Of a stretch of DNA of 64,000 bases, positions 11,035 through 19,713 are shown piece after piece. How positions within the stretch are numbered: position 1 is the first letter of the stretch; each line of letters begins with the position of its first letter. The DNA comes from CAVSSX01 sp963730735. Its GTDB lineage: Bacteria > Actinomycetota > Acidimicrobiia > Acidimicrobiales > RAAP-2. The notes under the pieces were generated by a model. The model had not been told where the DNA came from, did no database searches, and saw only the letters and a program-made list of their open reading frames with translations. The position numbers were made by a program, and so were the translations under genes. The DNA lies in the NCBI GenBank assembly GCA_963730735.1, contig CAVSSX010000007.1, forward strand, positions 930,001-994,000. The letters are read 5' to 3'.

Positions 11035-12166
11035 TTACGCGCCGAGCGGAATCTGCCAGGTGAGCACGGTTCCGCCGCCGTGGCGGTCTTCGAGGGCCAA
11101 GGATCCGTCGAACTCCTCGGCGCGGCTGGCGAGATTGGCGAGGCCGCGTCCGGCCAACTCTCATGTGGTGCGTGATCGATGCCTTGCCCGTTGTCAGTGA
11201 CCTGGAGGCGAAGGACGCCGTCGGCGACTGCGAGGACGACCCAGGCCTCGGTGGCGGCTGCATGGCGGCCCACGTTGGTCACGGCCTCGCGGACGACCGC
11301 CAGCACATGGTCGCTGGCGTTGCGCGGGACCATGGCGTCGACCGGGCCGATGAACGAGGTGTGGAGCTCGAGGCCGAAGTACGGGCTCGAGGCTCCGGGC
11401 CAGGGCCAGTACAGATGCCCGGAGGCCCCGTTGCTCGGTGGCGGCGCCGAGTTCGTAGATGGTGGCCCGGATCTGCCCGATCGTGTCGTCGACATCGGCG
11501 ATCACCGACCGGAGCTCGGTCTCCGAACGGGTCGCCGCCCGGAGGTGGCGACGATGCTCTGGAGCGTGAGGCCGACGGCGTAGAGGTGCTGGATGACGGT
11601 GTCGTGGAGGTCCCGCGCCATGCGGTTCCGCTCCTCGAGGATCGCCGTCGTCTGCAGGTTGCGGTGCAGGCGAGTTGTTCTCGACGGCCATACCGGCAGC
11701 GAGGGCGAGCGCTTCCACCAACGCTTCATCCTCGTCGGTGAACTCCGTCGGCGTCGATCTTGTCCGTCAGGTAGAGGTTGCCGTAGACCTCGTTGCGCAC
11801 CTTGATCGGGACGCCGAGAAATGAGGACATGGGAGGATGGTTGGCCGGGAACCCTGAACTCTTGGGGTGCTCGCTCAGTCGGCGCAGGCGCAATGGTTCG
11901 GGTCGTGCGATGAACAAACCCAGTACGCCGTTACCGGTCGGCCGGGCCCCGATCGCCGTCTCGGCGTCGGCGTCGAGCCCCACCGTGAGGAACTCCCGGA
12001 GACCGTCGCGCCGGTCGTTCAGGACCCCGAGTGCCCCGTAGCGGGCCCCGGTTAGCGAGCGGGCCTCTTCCACGACGTGGGCCAGGAGGTCCGAGAGGTC
12101 GATGTCTGCCTCGAGTAGGAGAACCGCCTCGATGACCCGGCGGAGCTTGACGGGATCGTCGATCAT
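11035..12166 (-). pseudogene. GAF-domain sensor histidine kinase (DevS-like), broken by about five frameshifts
   Basis: Reading across frames gives a normal GAF kinase: from ATG 12166 (MIDDPVKLRRVIEAV) a GAF domain (LTGARYGALGVL, SSFLGVPI, LYLTDKI); then VEALALAAGMAVENN; then ERNRMARDLHDTVIQHLYA with the phosphoacceptor His of the HisKA_3 type; then SVIADVDDTIGQIRATIYEL; then the ATPase part EAVTNVGRHA and VTDNGQGIDHA; and GRGLANLASRA to a stop at 11035. These pieces lie in alternating frames 1-0-2-0-2-0. The order is complete and motifs are intact, so the shifts are recent or are sequence errors. It is divergent from the DevR-like regulator and must be its ancestral sensor. Confidence 0.8.
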
Positions 12167-12274
12167 CCGAAAGGGCACACACGTCAGGGTACCGACCACC
12201 GGACGGGCCGTCGACGGTGGTCCCCGGCCACCGAACCGGACCATGCGCCGCTGTTGGCCTGCAAGGATGGCGAT

Positions 12275-12946
12275 GTGACCCTGGGTGTCTTCCTCCTCGA
12301 CGACCACGAGGTGGTACGAGCCGGAATCCGGTCCCTAATCGAGTCTTCCGCCGACCTCGTCGTCGTCGGGGAAGCGGCGACCATCGCCGACGCCCTCATT
12401 CGTATCCCCATCTGCCGTCCTGATGTGGCGGTCCTTGATGTGCGCCTGCCCGATGGCAGTGGCATCGAGGTCTGCCGGGAGATCCGGTCCCGACAGCCCG
12501 ACGTGACCTGCGTGATGCTGACGTCGTACGCCGACGACGAGGCGCTGTACGCCGCCATCATCGCCGGCGCCGCGGGCTACATCTTGAAGCAGGTCGGGGG
12601 ATCGGACCTCCTCGAGGATCTCCGTCGCGCCGCCGCCGGGCAGTCCTTGCTCGATCCGACCGTCGCCGAACGTGTGTTGCAGCGCCTGCGGGTCGGGCCC
12701 GAAGTCGACCCCCGCTTGGCCGATCTCACGCCGCAGGAGCGTCGGGTCCTCGATCTGATCGCCGAGGGCATGACCAACCGCCAGATCGCCGACGATCTCT
12801 ACTTGGCGGAGAAGACCGTCAAGAACTACGTCTCCAGCCTGCTCTCCAAACTGGGGATGGAGCGCCGCACCCAGGCGGCGACCTTCGCGGCACGGCTCGA
12901 GGAACGCACGGCCCAGGAACGTCGCTCCGACGACGCCGGCACTTGA
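12275..12946 (+). CDS. devR: DosR/DevR-type response regulator (NarL/LuxR family)
   Basis: 223 residues from GTG 12275 (AAGGATGG nine bases upstream). Receiver domain: acid pocket Asp9-Asp10 (LLDDHEVVR), phosphoacceptor Asp55 (VAVLDVRLPDG), Thr83 and Lys105. The C-terminal LuxR HTH contains LTPQERRVLDLIAEGMTN and AEKTVKNYVSSLLSKLGM followed by ERRTQAA. It matches mycobacterial DosR almost residue for residue in the recognition helix; Lys180, Lys183 and Asn184 correspond to DosR DNA-contact residues Lys179, Lys182 and Asn183. DosR controls hypoxia/NO dormancy genes. The window carries three matching boxes, two in front of redox genes. The partner kinase beside it is frameshifted, so another sensor may be needed if that break is real. 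Confidence 0.92.
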   Translation: MTLGVFLLDDHEVVRAGIRSLIESSADLVVVGEAATIADALIRIPICRPDVAVLDVRLPDGSGIEVCREIRSRQPDVTCVMLTSYADDEALYAAIIAGAAGYILKQVGGSDLLEDLRRAAAGQSLLDPTVAERVLQRLRVGPEVDPRLADLTPQERRVLDLIAEGMTNRQIADDLYLAEKTVKNYVSSLLSKLGMERRTQAATFAARLEERTAQERRSDDAGT

Positions 12947-13300
12947 CTACCCGTCTGCAGAGCCAGCGGTAGTCCCGGTCTCGTCCAGCCAGTCCGACCG
13001 AATACCCCGGGAGCGAAGTCCGTCCTCTATCGCGGCTCGCTCGTGTTGTGGTTGGCGGAAGCCCTCGAGGTCGACCTGGACTCTCAGTAACGTGGCCAAT
13101 CGGACGAGGGCGACGTCGTAGGCCAATTGCTGGACGAAGGCCAGGCTCGGGTCAACGCCCGAGCCTGAAGGCGTCACCCTGTCGTAAAGGGCACTTCGGG
13201 CGGCTACGACTTCGGCCAGCGCCTGGCCCGCACTGGGAGGAGGGACGTCCAGGCTGCGTTCGGCCAGTGCCGCACCCAGAAGGCGGGCGTACATCGACAC
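12947..13300 (-). CDS. hypothetical protein, 117 residues, helical
   Basis: Starts at GTG 13300 (or ATG 13294, MYARLLGAALAER) and ends one base after the DevR-like stop, so the two genes are exactly abutting and convergent. The sequence is predicted mostly helical (LAFVQQLAYDVALVRLATLLRV) with no Cys, membrane span or catalytic motif. Small proteins of this shape occur in actinobacterial stress islands, but I cannot name the family. Confidence 0.55.
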   Translation of the reverse strand: MSMYARLLGAALAERSLDVPPPSAGQALAEVVAARSALYDRVTPSGSGVDPSLAFVQQLAYDVALVRLATLLRVQVDLEGFRQPQHERAAIEDGLRSRGIRSDWLDETGTTAGSADG

Positions 13301-13730
13301 GACGGCTCAGCCGCCCAGCGCCAGGAGGCTTCTGGCTCGGGGCCGCTTCTCGGAGCCCTGACGATCATCCGGTGCACCCATGAGGCCAGACGGGTCAGAG
13401 ACCATGCTGTCTATGGTGGCGGAGCAAAGCTCTGCACGGCAGAGGCGAAGGTCACGTTAGGTCGGCTCCTTCGCTCCTGTTCGCCCCCGTCCCCCCCGTT
13501 CGGGTGGGTGTCCCGGCCGGTGTAAAGGGTCGGTTGCCATTCCTCTGGCCGGACGTTCGAGGTTCGAGCCGGACAACGCCCATTCTCGCCCTTCGGGAAC
13601 GAGCGAGAAGTGCGCGGAAGCGGCCCCAAAGCGGCGCTCACGAACCGCAGCGAGGGCAGCCAAGCCGGCGGTGGGAACACGACAGACAATTGCAGCTGCC
13701 CTTCGTGGCCAACTGCGACGTCACGAATCG
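13301..13730. other. intergenic stretch with one hairpin
   Basis: About 430 bases without a convincing gene; frames here read as Arg/Pro/Ser-rich shadows. At 13583-13609 arms TTCTCGC and GCGAGAA flank CCCTTCGGG, a stable stem-loop that may be a terminator or a small structured RNA. GGTTCGAG near 13561 looks like a tRNA T-loop, but no cloverleaf can be drawn around it. Confidence 0.4.
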
Positions 13731-14123
13731 CTAGGCCGGATCGTGCTCGGTCGTGTACGCCTCAAACGCCGAGCGACTGGCGGTGGGTGCGTGGCCGCTT
13801 TCCGCATTTCCGCCGACTCCTAAGAGGCCCGTCAGCCCGGTGACCTCGAACACGGCAGCGACATTGGGAACCGCGTGGACGATGCGGAGATCACCGCCGA
13901 CCGAGCGACAACGCTTGCGGGCCCGGATCAGTGCTCCGAGGGCCGTGGAATCGAGAAAGGTGACTGCAGTCAGGTCGATCACGACGTTAGGACGCTCGGG
14001 TTTCGTTGCTTCCTTCAGCCGGGCATCGAGGACGGGAGCGGTGGTGAGATCGATCTCGCCGGTCACGCTCACCACGGAGAGGAACTCGAGGTACGCCACA
14101 TCAACGGCAAAGAGGTCAGTCAC
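13731..14123 (-). CDS. STAS-domain anti-sigma factor antagonist
   Basis: 130 residues from GTG 14123 (TDLFAVDVAYLEF); the frame is open to 14204, so a longer N-terminus is possible. STAS features: VSVTGEIDLTTAP, VVIDLTAVTFLDSTALGAL with the phosphorylatable Ser in DST, and GGDLRIVHAVPNVAAVFEV. Such proteins are switched by anti-sigma kinases in partner-switching cascades; no kinase is adjacent. It is a close paralogue of the STAS protein at 25468 (both share VTFLDSTALG and a downstream RCRS-GGDL). A half DosR-like site (TTCGGGACCAAAG, 14184-14196) lies upstream but its second arm does not match. Confidence 0.87.
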   Translation of the reverse strand: MTDLFAVDVAYLEFLSVVSVTGEIDLTTAPVLDARLKEATKPERPNVVIDLTAVTFLDSTALGALIRARKRCRSVGGDLRIVHAVPNVAAVFEVTGLTGLLGVGGNAESGHAPTASRSAFEAYTTEHDPA

Positions 14124-14264
14124 AGAAGTTCCAATCCATTCGGGGCCGGCACCTGAATGGGCGGAGGAGGCGAATCGAGCGATTCGGGACCAAAGATGGT
14201 CCAAACAAGCTTGTGCGAACGACAGCTTACTCTGGTTACGAGCTAGACGTCTGGCCAGGTCGAG

Positions 14265-14423
14265 TCAGGCCGGAGGGTGGTCTTCTCGATTCTTGCGGGC
14301 CTGCTCCTCGCTCGGCGTCCTCCCGTCGGGATGCGATCCGGAGCCTGGAACGGGAACGTCGATGTGTCCGGGTCTCTCTTCGAGCCTTTGCGTGTCGCCC
14401 GGGTCTTCGGAGTCGCCACTCAT
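14265..14423 (-). CDS. very small acidic protein (52 residues), family with EEQA..NR..PPA tail
   Basis: ATG 14423 to TGA 14265. The sequence is disordered-looking: Asp/Glu/Pro/Gly-rich with PGHIDVPVPG in the middle and the C-terminus RTPSEEQARKNREDHPPA. The 40-residue protein at 26960 ends RTGEEQAEENRRNDPPA; two independent small frames sharing this tail would be unlikely by chance, so I take both as real. No strong Shine-Dalgarno. Function unknown. It sits downstream of the hemerythrin gene on the same strand, 22 bases away, so it is probably in that transcript. Confidence 0.6.
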   Translation of the reverse strand: MSGDSEDPGDTQRLEERPGHIDVPVPGSGSHPDGRTPSEEQARKNREDHPPA

Positions 14424-14445
14424 CTCGGGCAATCCATGGAGAGTG

Positions 14446-15015
14446 TCATTCGGGGCTCACCGTGGCCGCCAGCTCGTCGTGGTCCATCGATGAACGTCCG
14501 GGGATCTGCTGCTCGCTCGCCTTTTCCTTGAGTTCGGAAAGCGAGAGACTCATCGTCTCGCTGAGCGGCGGCGCGCCCAAGCCGACCCGCTGGGTTTCCA
14601 GCTTTTCTCCAAGCTCGTCCCGCCACGTTGTGTCGCTCGACGACCGGGTTGCCGGAAAGAGCTCATCTTCCTCTTCGTCGACGTGGTGGGTGACGCTCTC
14701 GATGAGCACCGTCATCTTGGCCACCCACGGATCACTGCCGACGTCGAGTTCCTTGATCTCACCGATCAGGATCTTGGCGACGTGGTGTTCCTCAACGCCC
14801 TCGTCAACGTCATCGCTGAGATCCTCCGACCGGTCCTTCACCGAGGCGTAGAACACGGCCTCCTCGGCGGCCATATGGATCTCAAGCTCGTCAATGATTC
14901 GGGCTGCGAGAGTCCCCGCCGTGTCGAAGTCTTCGGCCTCTTGGACCTGGTCGTAGCGGGCGAACAGCCCTCGGACCCGGTTGTGGTCGGCGATGAGGAG
15001 ATCGATGACGTCCAT
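14446..15015 (-). CDS. hemerythrin HHE-domain protein
   Basis: 189 residues. Iron-ligand pattern: DHNRVRGLF at the N-terminus, HMAAEEAVFY, EEHHVAKILI and THHVDEEEDELFP, giving the His and Glu set of a non-heme di-iron hemerythrin domain in residues about 1-130. The C-terminal third is a charged Ser/Leu-rich helix. Hemerythrins bind O2 or NO, fitting a hypoxia/NO stress setting beside the DevR-like regulator. Divergent from the DUF1254 gene; GAGAC-CTCA-GTCCC (15102-15115), one base off the DosR box pattern, lies between them. The small acidic protein follows in the same direction. Confidence 0.9.
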   Translation of the reverse strand: MDVIDLLIADHNRVRGLFARYDQVQEAEDFDTAGTLAARIIDELEIHMAAEEAVFYASVKDRSEDLSDDVDEGVEEHHVAKILIGEIKELDVGSDPWVAKMTVLIESVTHHVDEEEDELFPATRSSSDTTWRDELGEKLETQRVGLGAPPLSETMSLSLSELKEKASEQQIPGRSSMDHDELAATVSPE

Positions 15016-15194
15016 GTCTGCCTCCGAGGGGGGTTGGCTCAGCCCCGTCGGCTACATGAGTACCCAATCGATCCGTGCCCAATCGGCATCGCCGCTGGAG
15101 GGAGACCTCAGTCCCTGCGCTTGCCGGCCCACTACGGTTTGATTCGACGCCCGAGCAGTGACGGATGGCGGGCCCAGTTGGAGCGGAGACAGAA

Positions 15195-16634
15195 ATGGGT
15201 GAGGGAACGACCGACGGAGCTGAGTCTGAAGCACTGCAACGCGCACTAGCAGCGGTGAGCTCGCCCCCCACGGTCGAGACCCCGCTCGGCACCTTCGACC
15301 TGGTGGACGGGGTGCCGACCGCCGACTCCGTCGGCAAGCTCTACGACGCCCTCGACTTCATGCGGGGAGTCGAAGTGTTCCTCAACGCCGTCCCCGGCGC
15401 CTCGCTCGTGGGCATGCGGAACGGATTCCGAAGCATCGGCCTGACCGAGACCCACCAGATCGGCTACACCGACCCACGGGCCAACTCGGGGAGCTACTTC
15501 CTCACTCCCAACACCGAGACCACGTACGGGTCGATGTTCCTCGATCTGAAGGCCACTGGGCCGTTCGTCATCGAACCACCCAAGCAGTCCCTCTGCGTGG
15601 TCGACGATTTCTGGTTTCGTTACGTCGCCGACATGGGCATCGCCGGTCCTGACAAGGGCGAGGGAGGGAAGTACCTGTTCCTGCCGCCGGGCTATGAGGG
15701 TGAGGTTCCCGACGGCTACTTCGTCTATCGCCCTCTCACGTTCACGAACTGGGTTGTGTTCCGGGCTCTGGGCGGCGTCCCGGCGCTGAAGGAGACGAGG
15801 GTCTACCCACTGGCGGCCGCCGCTGACCCACCGAGGATGGAGTTCATCAACATCGCAGAGCCGCACTTCAATACGGTGCACGCCAATGACTTCTCGTTCT
15901 ACGAGGAGATCAATGCCATCGTCCAGGAGGAGCCGACGACATCGCTCGATCCCGAGCGTGCCGGGCAACTGGCGGCAATCGGCATCGTGCACGGCACGCC
16001 GTTTGCGCCCGACGACCGTCTGCGGTCAATTCTCGACAGTGCCGCCCGGGCCGCCGCCGCCATCAGTCGTGCACTTGTGTACTCCCCGCGTGACCCCCAA
16101 GCGCCGCTGGTCGAGGGGTCATCGTGGGCCAACGCGTTTCTCGGTGGCAGCTACGAATTTCTCCGCGATGGGGCTCGTCTGCTCGACGCTCGCACGGCAT
16201 TTCACTACCTGGCAACCGTCATCACTCCCGCCATGGCCCACGCCCAAGTCGGAGCGGGGTCGGCCTACGTCTACACGGCGGTCGACAGTGAGAGGCGCAT
16301 TCTCGAGGGCTCGAGGACCTACACCTTGACGCTTCCGCCGAATCCGCCGGCCAAGAACTTCTGGGCCGTTGACATCTATGACACCCAGACTCGCTCGCTC
16401 CTTCAGACCGACACCCCCTACCCGAGCGTCACCAGCCTCGGCGACACCGTGGCCGCCAACGACGACGGGTCGTACACGATCTGGTTCGGCCCCGAAGCGC
16501 CCGCCGGTCACGAAGCGAACTGGATCCAAACGGTGCCCGGCAAGGGCTGGTTTCCGATGCTCCGCCTCTACGGTCCGCTGGAACCGTGGTTCGACAAGTC
16601 ATGGATCCCCTCGGAGATCGAGCTTGTCAACTAG
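15195..16634 (+). CDS. DUF1254/DUF1214 domain protein
   Basis: 479 residues from ATG 15195, which has GGAGA five bases upstream (ATG 15165 is ten codons earlier). The N-terminal part (about 40-170) is the DUF1254 region with a TPNTETTYGSMFLDLKATGP-type strand, and the C-terminal part (about 350-470) the DUF1214 region with LTLPPNPPAKNFWAVDIYD and GKGWFPMLRLYGP. It is a soluble, all-beta protein without a signal peptide here, although many relatives are secreted. The biochemical role of the family is not established. The nearby DosR-like near-match at 15102 could control it. Confidence 0.88.
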   Translation: MGEGTTDGAESEALQRALAAVSSPPTVETPLGTFDLVDGVPTADSVGKLYDALDFMRGVEVFLNAVPGASLVGMRNGFRSIGLTETHQIGYTDPRANSGSYFLTPNTETTYGSMFLDLKATGPFVIEPPKQSLCVVDDFWFRYVADMGIAGPDKGEGGKYLFLPPGYEGEVPDGYFVYRPLTFTNWVVFRALGGVPALKETRVYPLAAAADPPRMEFINIAEPHFNTVHANDFSFYEEINAIVQEEPTTSLDPERAGQLAAIGIVHGTPFAPDDRLRSILDSAARAAAAISRALVYSPRDPQAPLVEGSSWANAFLGGSYEFLRDGARLLDARTAFHYLATVITPAMAHAQVGAGSAYVYTAVDSERRILEGSRTYTLTLPPNPPAKNFWAVDIYDTQTRSLLQTDTPYPSVTSLGDTVAANDDGSYTIWFGPEAPAGHEANWIQTVPGKGWFPMLRLYGPLEPWFDKSWIPSEIELVN

Positions 16635-16742
16635 TCCGGCCATTTCTGAGCAACGTCCGCCCCACCCAGCGCCGGAGCGCAACCGCTGGGAGCGGCCGAC
16701 CGGCGGGCTCCGTGAACGGGAAGGCTGGCGACGGCGAGAAGA

Positions 16743-17194
16743 TCAAGCCACCCCTCCAGAAACAGCTTTCCCGGGTTGTAGGGCTACCCGAAGTAACGGG
16801 ATGACGATGCCCATCAACAGCCCAAGAAGAATTGCCAGTATGAGGCGCCAACCCCCCGGCCTCGCCCGACGGCCAGCTACAAATACCCAGAAACCGAGCG
16901 ACGCCGCCCCGACGCAAAGGGTGATTCGAATCGATCCGCTGAGTGACACCCCGAAGGCAAACGACAAGGCAACGATGGCGAAGGGTGCACCCTAGAAGGA
17001 GAAAAAAAGGTGGGGGGTCTGGTGCTGGGCAATGGCGAGCAATCGTGATGGTCGAGGTCCTGCCTAGTTTCATCGTGACGAGCCATGGTTGCTGAGAACG
17101 TGTGGGCAAGGTGCATCGCCACGACAGGTCCGATGATCACTCCTGCAACGTCAATCAATGTCAAGTGCTGACAGCCGTCATAAATCGTGAGCAC
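16743..17194 (-). pseudogene. small integral membrane protein, frameshifted
   Basis: The 5' part from ATG 17194 reads LTLIDVAGVIIGPVVAMHLA with HTFSATMARHDE, a typical first span. The 3' part, in another frame, reads SLSGSIRITLCVGAASLGFW with two more spans, and ends LQPGKAVSGGVA. I recognise both as ends of one actinobacterial family of about 150-170 residues (an unnamed integral membrane protein). The shift lies around 17000-17060, near a run of seven A bases (17003-17009); a stop also appears in the 3' frame at about 16996. Either decay or a homopolymer error explains this. Confidence 0.55.
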
Positions 17195-17356
17195 GCTCAG
17201 AACGGTGATCGTGCTATAGACGATCCGATCCAGGGGCGGCGGGTCGCGCTCGCTCCAGAAGCCCTGCTGTCAACATCGCACCTCCTGACTCGTTGGTTGA
17301 TCCTCCGAGCAGGTGCCCTCCAGTTAGAGAGGTCTCGACGATGGAAGTGGGAATTC

Positions 17357-19180
17357 GTGCCTGAAGCATCTCGGTCTGTACTGCCCATCCCGGACCGTCC
17401 CGACGTTGGCCTCACGACCTACGACGCTCGTGATCCCGACACGCAATACCCGCCGATCGAGCCGCTGCTCCCGCCGGAGGGTGCGCCCAACGTCCTGATC
17501 GTCCTGCTGGACGACATCGGGTTCGGGGCCTCCAGTGCTTTCGGAGGTCCCTGCTACACACCGACGGCTGAGCGGTTGGCCAGCCGGGGGTTGAAGTACG
17601 ACCGCTTCCACACCACGGCGCTGTGCGCCCCGACCCGCCAGGCCCTCCTCACCGGCCGGAACCACCATTCGGTCGGCATGGGGAGCATCACCGAGACGGC
17701 CACGTCGGCACCCGGGCAGAGCTCCCTCCGTTCCAACACCAAGGCCCCCCTGGCCATGACCCTGAAGCTGAACGGCTACTCGACGGCCCAGTTCGGCAAG
17801 TGCCACGAGGTCCCGGTGTGGCAGTCCTCGCCCATGGGGCCGTTCGACATGTGGCCGTCCGGTGGTGGTGGCTTCGAGTACTTCTACGGGTTCATCGGCG
17901 GGGAGAACAATCAGTGGTATCCCGCTCTCTACGAAGGCCTGACGCCGGTCGAGCCAGAGAAGACGCCCGAGGAGGGCTACCACCTGACCGAAGACCTGGC
18001 CGATCACGCCATCGACTGGGTCCGAACGCAGAAGGCCCTGGTGCCCGACAAGCCGTTCCTCATGTACTTCGCCCCTGGGGCCACCCACGCCCCGCACCAC
18101 GTTCCCCAGGAGTGGGCCGACAAGTACCGGGGGAAGTTCGCCCACGGCTGGGACCGCCAGCGGGAACTGACCTTCGCCCGGCAGCAGGAACTGGGCGTGG
18201 TCGGCCCCGACGCCAAGCTGACCGCACGCCATGACGAGATTCCGGCATGGGACGACATGCCCGAGGAACTCCGCCCCGTCCTCGAACGCGAGATGGAGGT
18301 CTATGCCGGGTTCCTCGAGCACACCGACCACCATGTCGGCCGGGTGGTGGACGCCATCGAACAGCTCGGCATCCTCGACAACACGCTGATCTACTACATC
18401 ATTGGCGACAACGGAGCTTCGGCCGAGGGCACGCTCAACGGTGCCTTCAACGAGATGGCCAACTTCAACGGGATGGCGGCGCTGGAGACGCCCGAGTACA
18501 TGCTGTCCAAGGTGGACGAGCTCGGGACCCCCACCTCGTACAACCACTACGCGGTCGGCTGGGCCTGGGCCATGGATGCGCCCTACCAATGGACCAAGCA
18601 GGTCGCATCGCACTGGGGTGGGACCCGCAACGGCACCATCGTCCACTGGCCCGCCGGCATCAGCGAGCAGGGCGGCCATCGATCGCAGTTCTGCCACGTC
18701 ATCGACGTGGCCCCCACCATCCTCGAAGCGGCGGGCATTCCCCACCCCCTCTCGGTCAACGGGGTGCAGCAGGACCCGATCGAGGGCACGTCGATGTTCT
18801 ACAGCCTCAACGATGCCGAGGCCCCCGAACGCCACGATCTCCAGTACTTCGAGATGTTCGGGAACCGGGGCATCTACTACAAGGGATGGAGTGCGGTGAC
18901 CAAGCACCGAATTCCGTGGGAGATGGTGAGCTCGGAGCTCATTGCGTTCGATGACGACGTGTGGGAGCTATACGACGGCACCAAGGACTGGACCCAGGCC
19001 GACGATCTCTCGGCCGAGTTTCCCGACAAGCTCCGGGAACTGCAGCGCCTGTGGCTCATCGAGGCGGTCAAGTACAACGTGCTGCCCCTCGACGATCGAG
19101 GCATCGAACGAGCGAACCCCGATATCGCCGGACGCCCACAGCTCGTCCGTGGAAACACACAGGTCTTTTTCCCGGCATGA
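17357..19180 (+). CDS. arylsulfatase (sulfatase family), catalytic part
   Basis: 607 residues from GTG 17357 (EASRSVLPIPDRP); the upstream open frame is not protein-like. Key motifs: metal Asp pair LLDDIGFGASSAFGG; catalytic Cys90 in C-A-P-T-R, the formylglycine signature CxPxR; LTGRNHHSVGMG; GKCHEVP; HAPHHVP; EHTDHHVGR; IIGDNGASAEG. It hydrolyses sulfate esters, with formylglycine made by a separate enzyme not seen in the window. No signal peptide, so it is cytoplasmic or exported otherwise. It ends early at TGA 19178-19180 although the family continues about 170 residues; that tail follows in the next frame. A single-base loss in CCCGGC (19171-19176) would account for it. Confidence 0.9.
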   Translation: MPEASRSVLPIPDRPDVGLTTYDARDPDTQYPPIEPLLPPEGAPNVLIVLLDDIGFGASSAFGGPCYTPTAERLASRGLKYDRFHTTALCAPTRQALLTGRNHHSVGMGSITETATSAPGQSSLRSNTKAPLAMTLKLNGYSTAQFGKCHEVPVWQSSPMGPFDMWPSGGGGFEYFYGFIGGENNQWYPALYEGLTPVEPEKTPEEGYHLTEDLADHAIDWVRTQKALVPDKPFLMYFAPGATHAPHHVPQEWADKYRGKFAHGWDRQRELTFARQQELGVVGPDAKLTARHDEIPAWDDMPEELRPVLEREMEVYAGFLEHTDHHVGRVVDAIEQLGILDNTLIYYIIGDNGASAEGTLNGAFNEMANFNGMAALETPEYMLSKVDELGTPTSYNHYAVGWAWAMDAPYQWTKQVASHWGGTRNGTIVHWPAGISEQGGHRSQFCHVIDVAPTILEAAGIPHPLSVNGVQQDPIEGTSMFYSLNDAEAPERHDLQYFEMFGNRGIYYKGWSAVTKHRIPWEMVSSELIAFDDDVWELYDGTKDWTQADDLSAEFPDKLRELQRLWLIEAVKYNVLPLDDRGIERANPDIAGRPQLVRGNTQVFFPA

Positions 19181-19713
19181 AGCGCCTGTCGGAGAACAGC
19201 GTCATCAACATCAAAAACAAGTCCTTCGCCGTGACCGCCCAGCTCACGATCGCTGAAGAGCCGGCGCAAGGCGTCGTCATCGCCCAAGGTGGGGCATTTG
19301 GTGGGTGGGCGTTGTACGCCTCGGAAGGGCGCGCCACGTTTGTCTACAACGTGCTGGGCATCCAGCTTTTCTCCACTCGGGCCACAGAACCCATTCCGGC
19401 CGGTGACCACCAGATCCGCGTGGAGTTCACCTACGACGGCGGCGGGCTAGCCAAGGGTGGCGATGTCACCTTGTACTACGACGGCACCAAGGTCGGCGAA
19501 GGGCGGGTGGAAGCTACCCAGCCGATGGTGTTTTCCGCCGATGAGACGACCGACATCGGTGAGGACTATGGGATGCCGGTATCGCCGGACTACGCCGGTC
19601 GGAGCAAGTTCAACGGCAAGATCAACGTCGTGCAGATTGACATCGGTGACGACAACCACGACCACCTGGTCGACCCGGCCGACCTGATTCGCGTGGCCAT
19701 CTCGCGCCAGTAG
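19177..19713 (+). pseudogene. C-terminal domain of the arylsulfatase, separated by a frameshift
   Basis: 178 residues from ATG 19177, which overlaps the arylsulfatase stop as ATGA. The text RLSENSVINIKNKSFAVTAQ, IAQGGAFGGWALYASEGRA, GDVTLYYDGTKVGEGRV and FSADETTDIGEDYG is the C-terminal jelly-roll domain that family members carry in the same chain. The upstream frame stops in the middle of the joining loop (GNTQVFFP, expected ...GM). Either one base is missing or the two parts are really made as coupled chains; the ATGA overlap would allow the second. Confidence 0.8.

Noticed and set aside
13411..13689. 92-codon minus-strand frame
   Set aside because: Pro/Arg/Ser-rich, no start signal, covers the hairpin region; typical spurious frame.
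14186..14202. GGGACCAAAGATGGTCC dyad as a DosR box
   Set aside because: Arms are spaced by six bases instead of four and the second arm does not fit; only a half-site.
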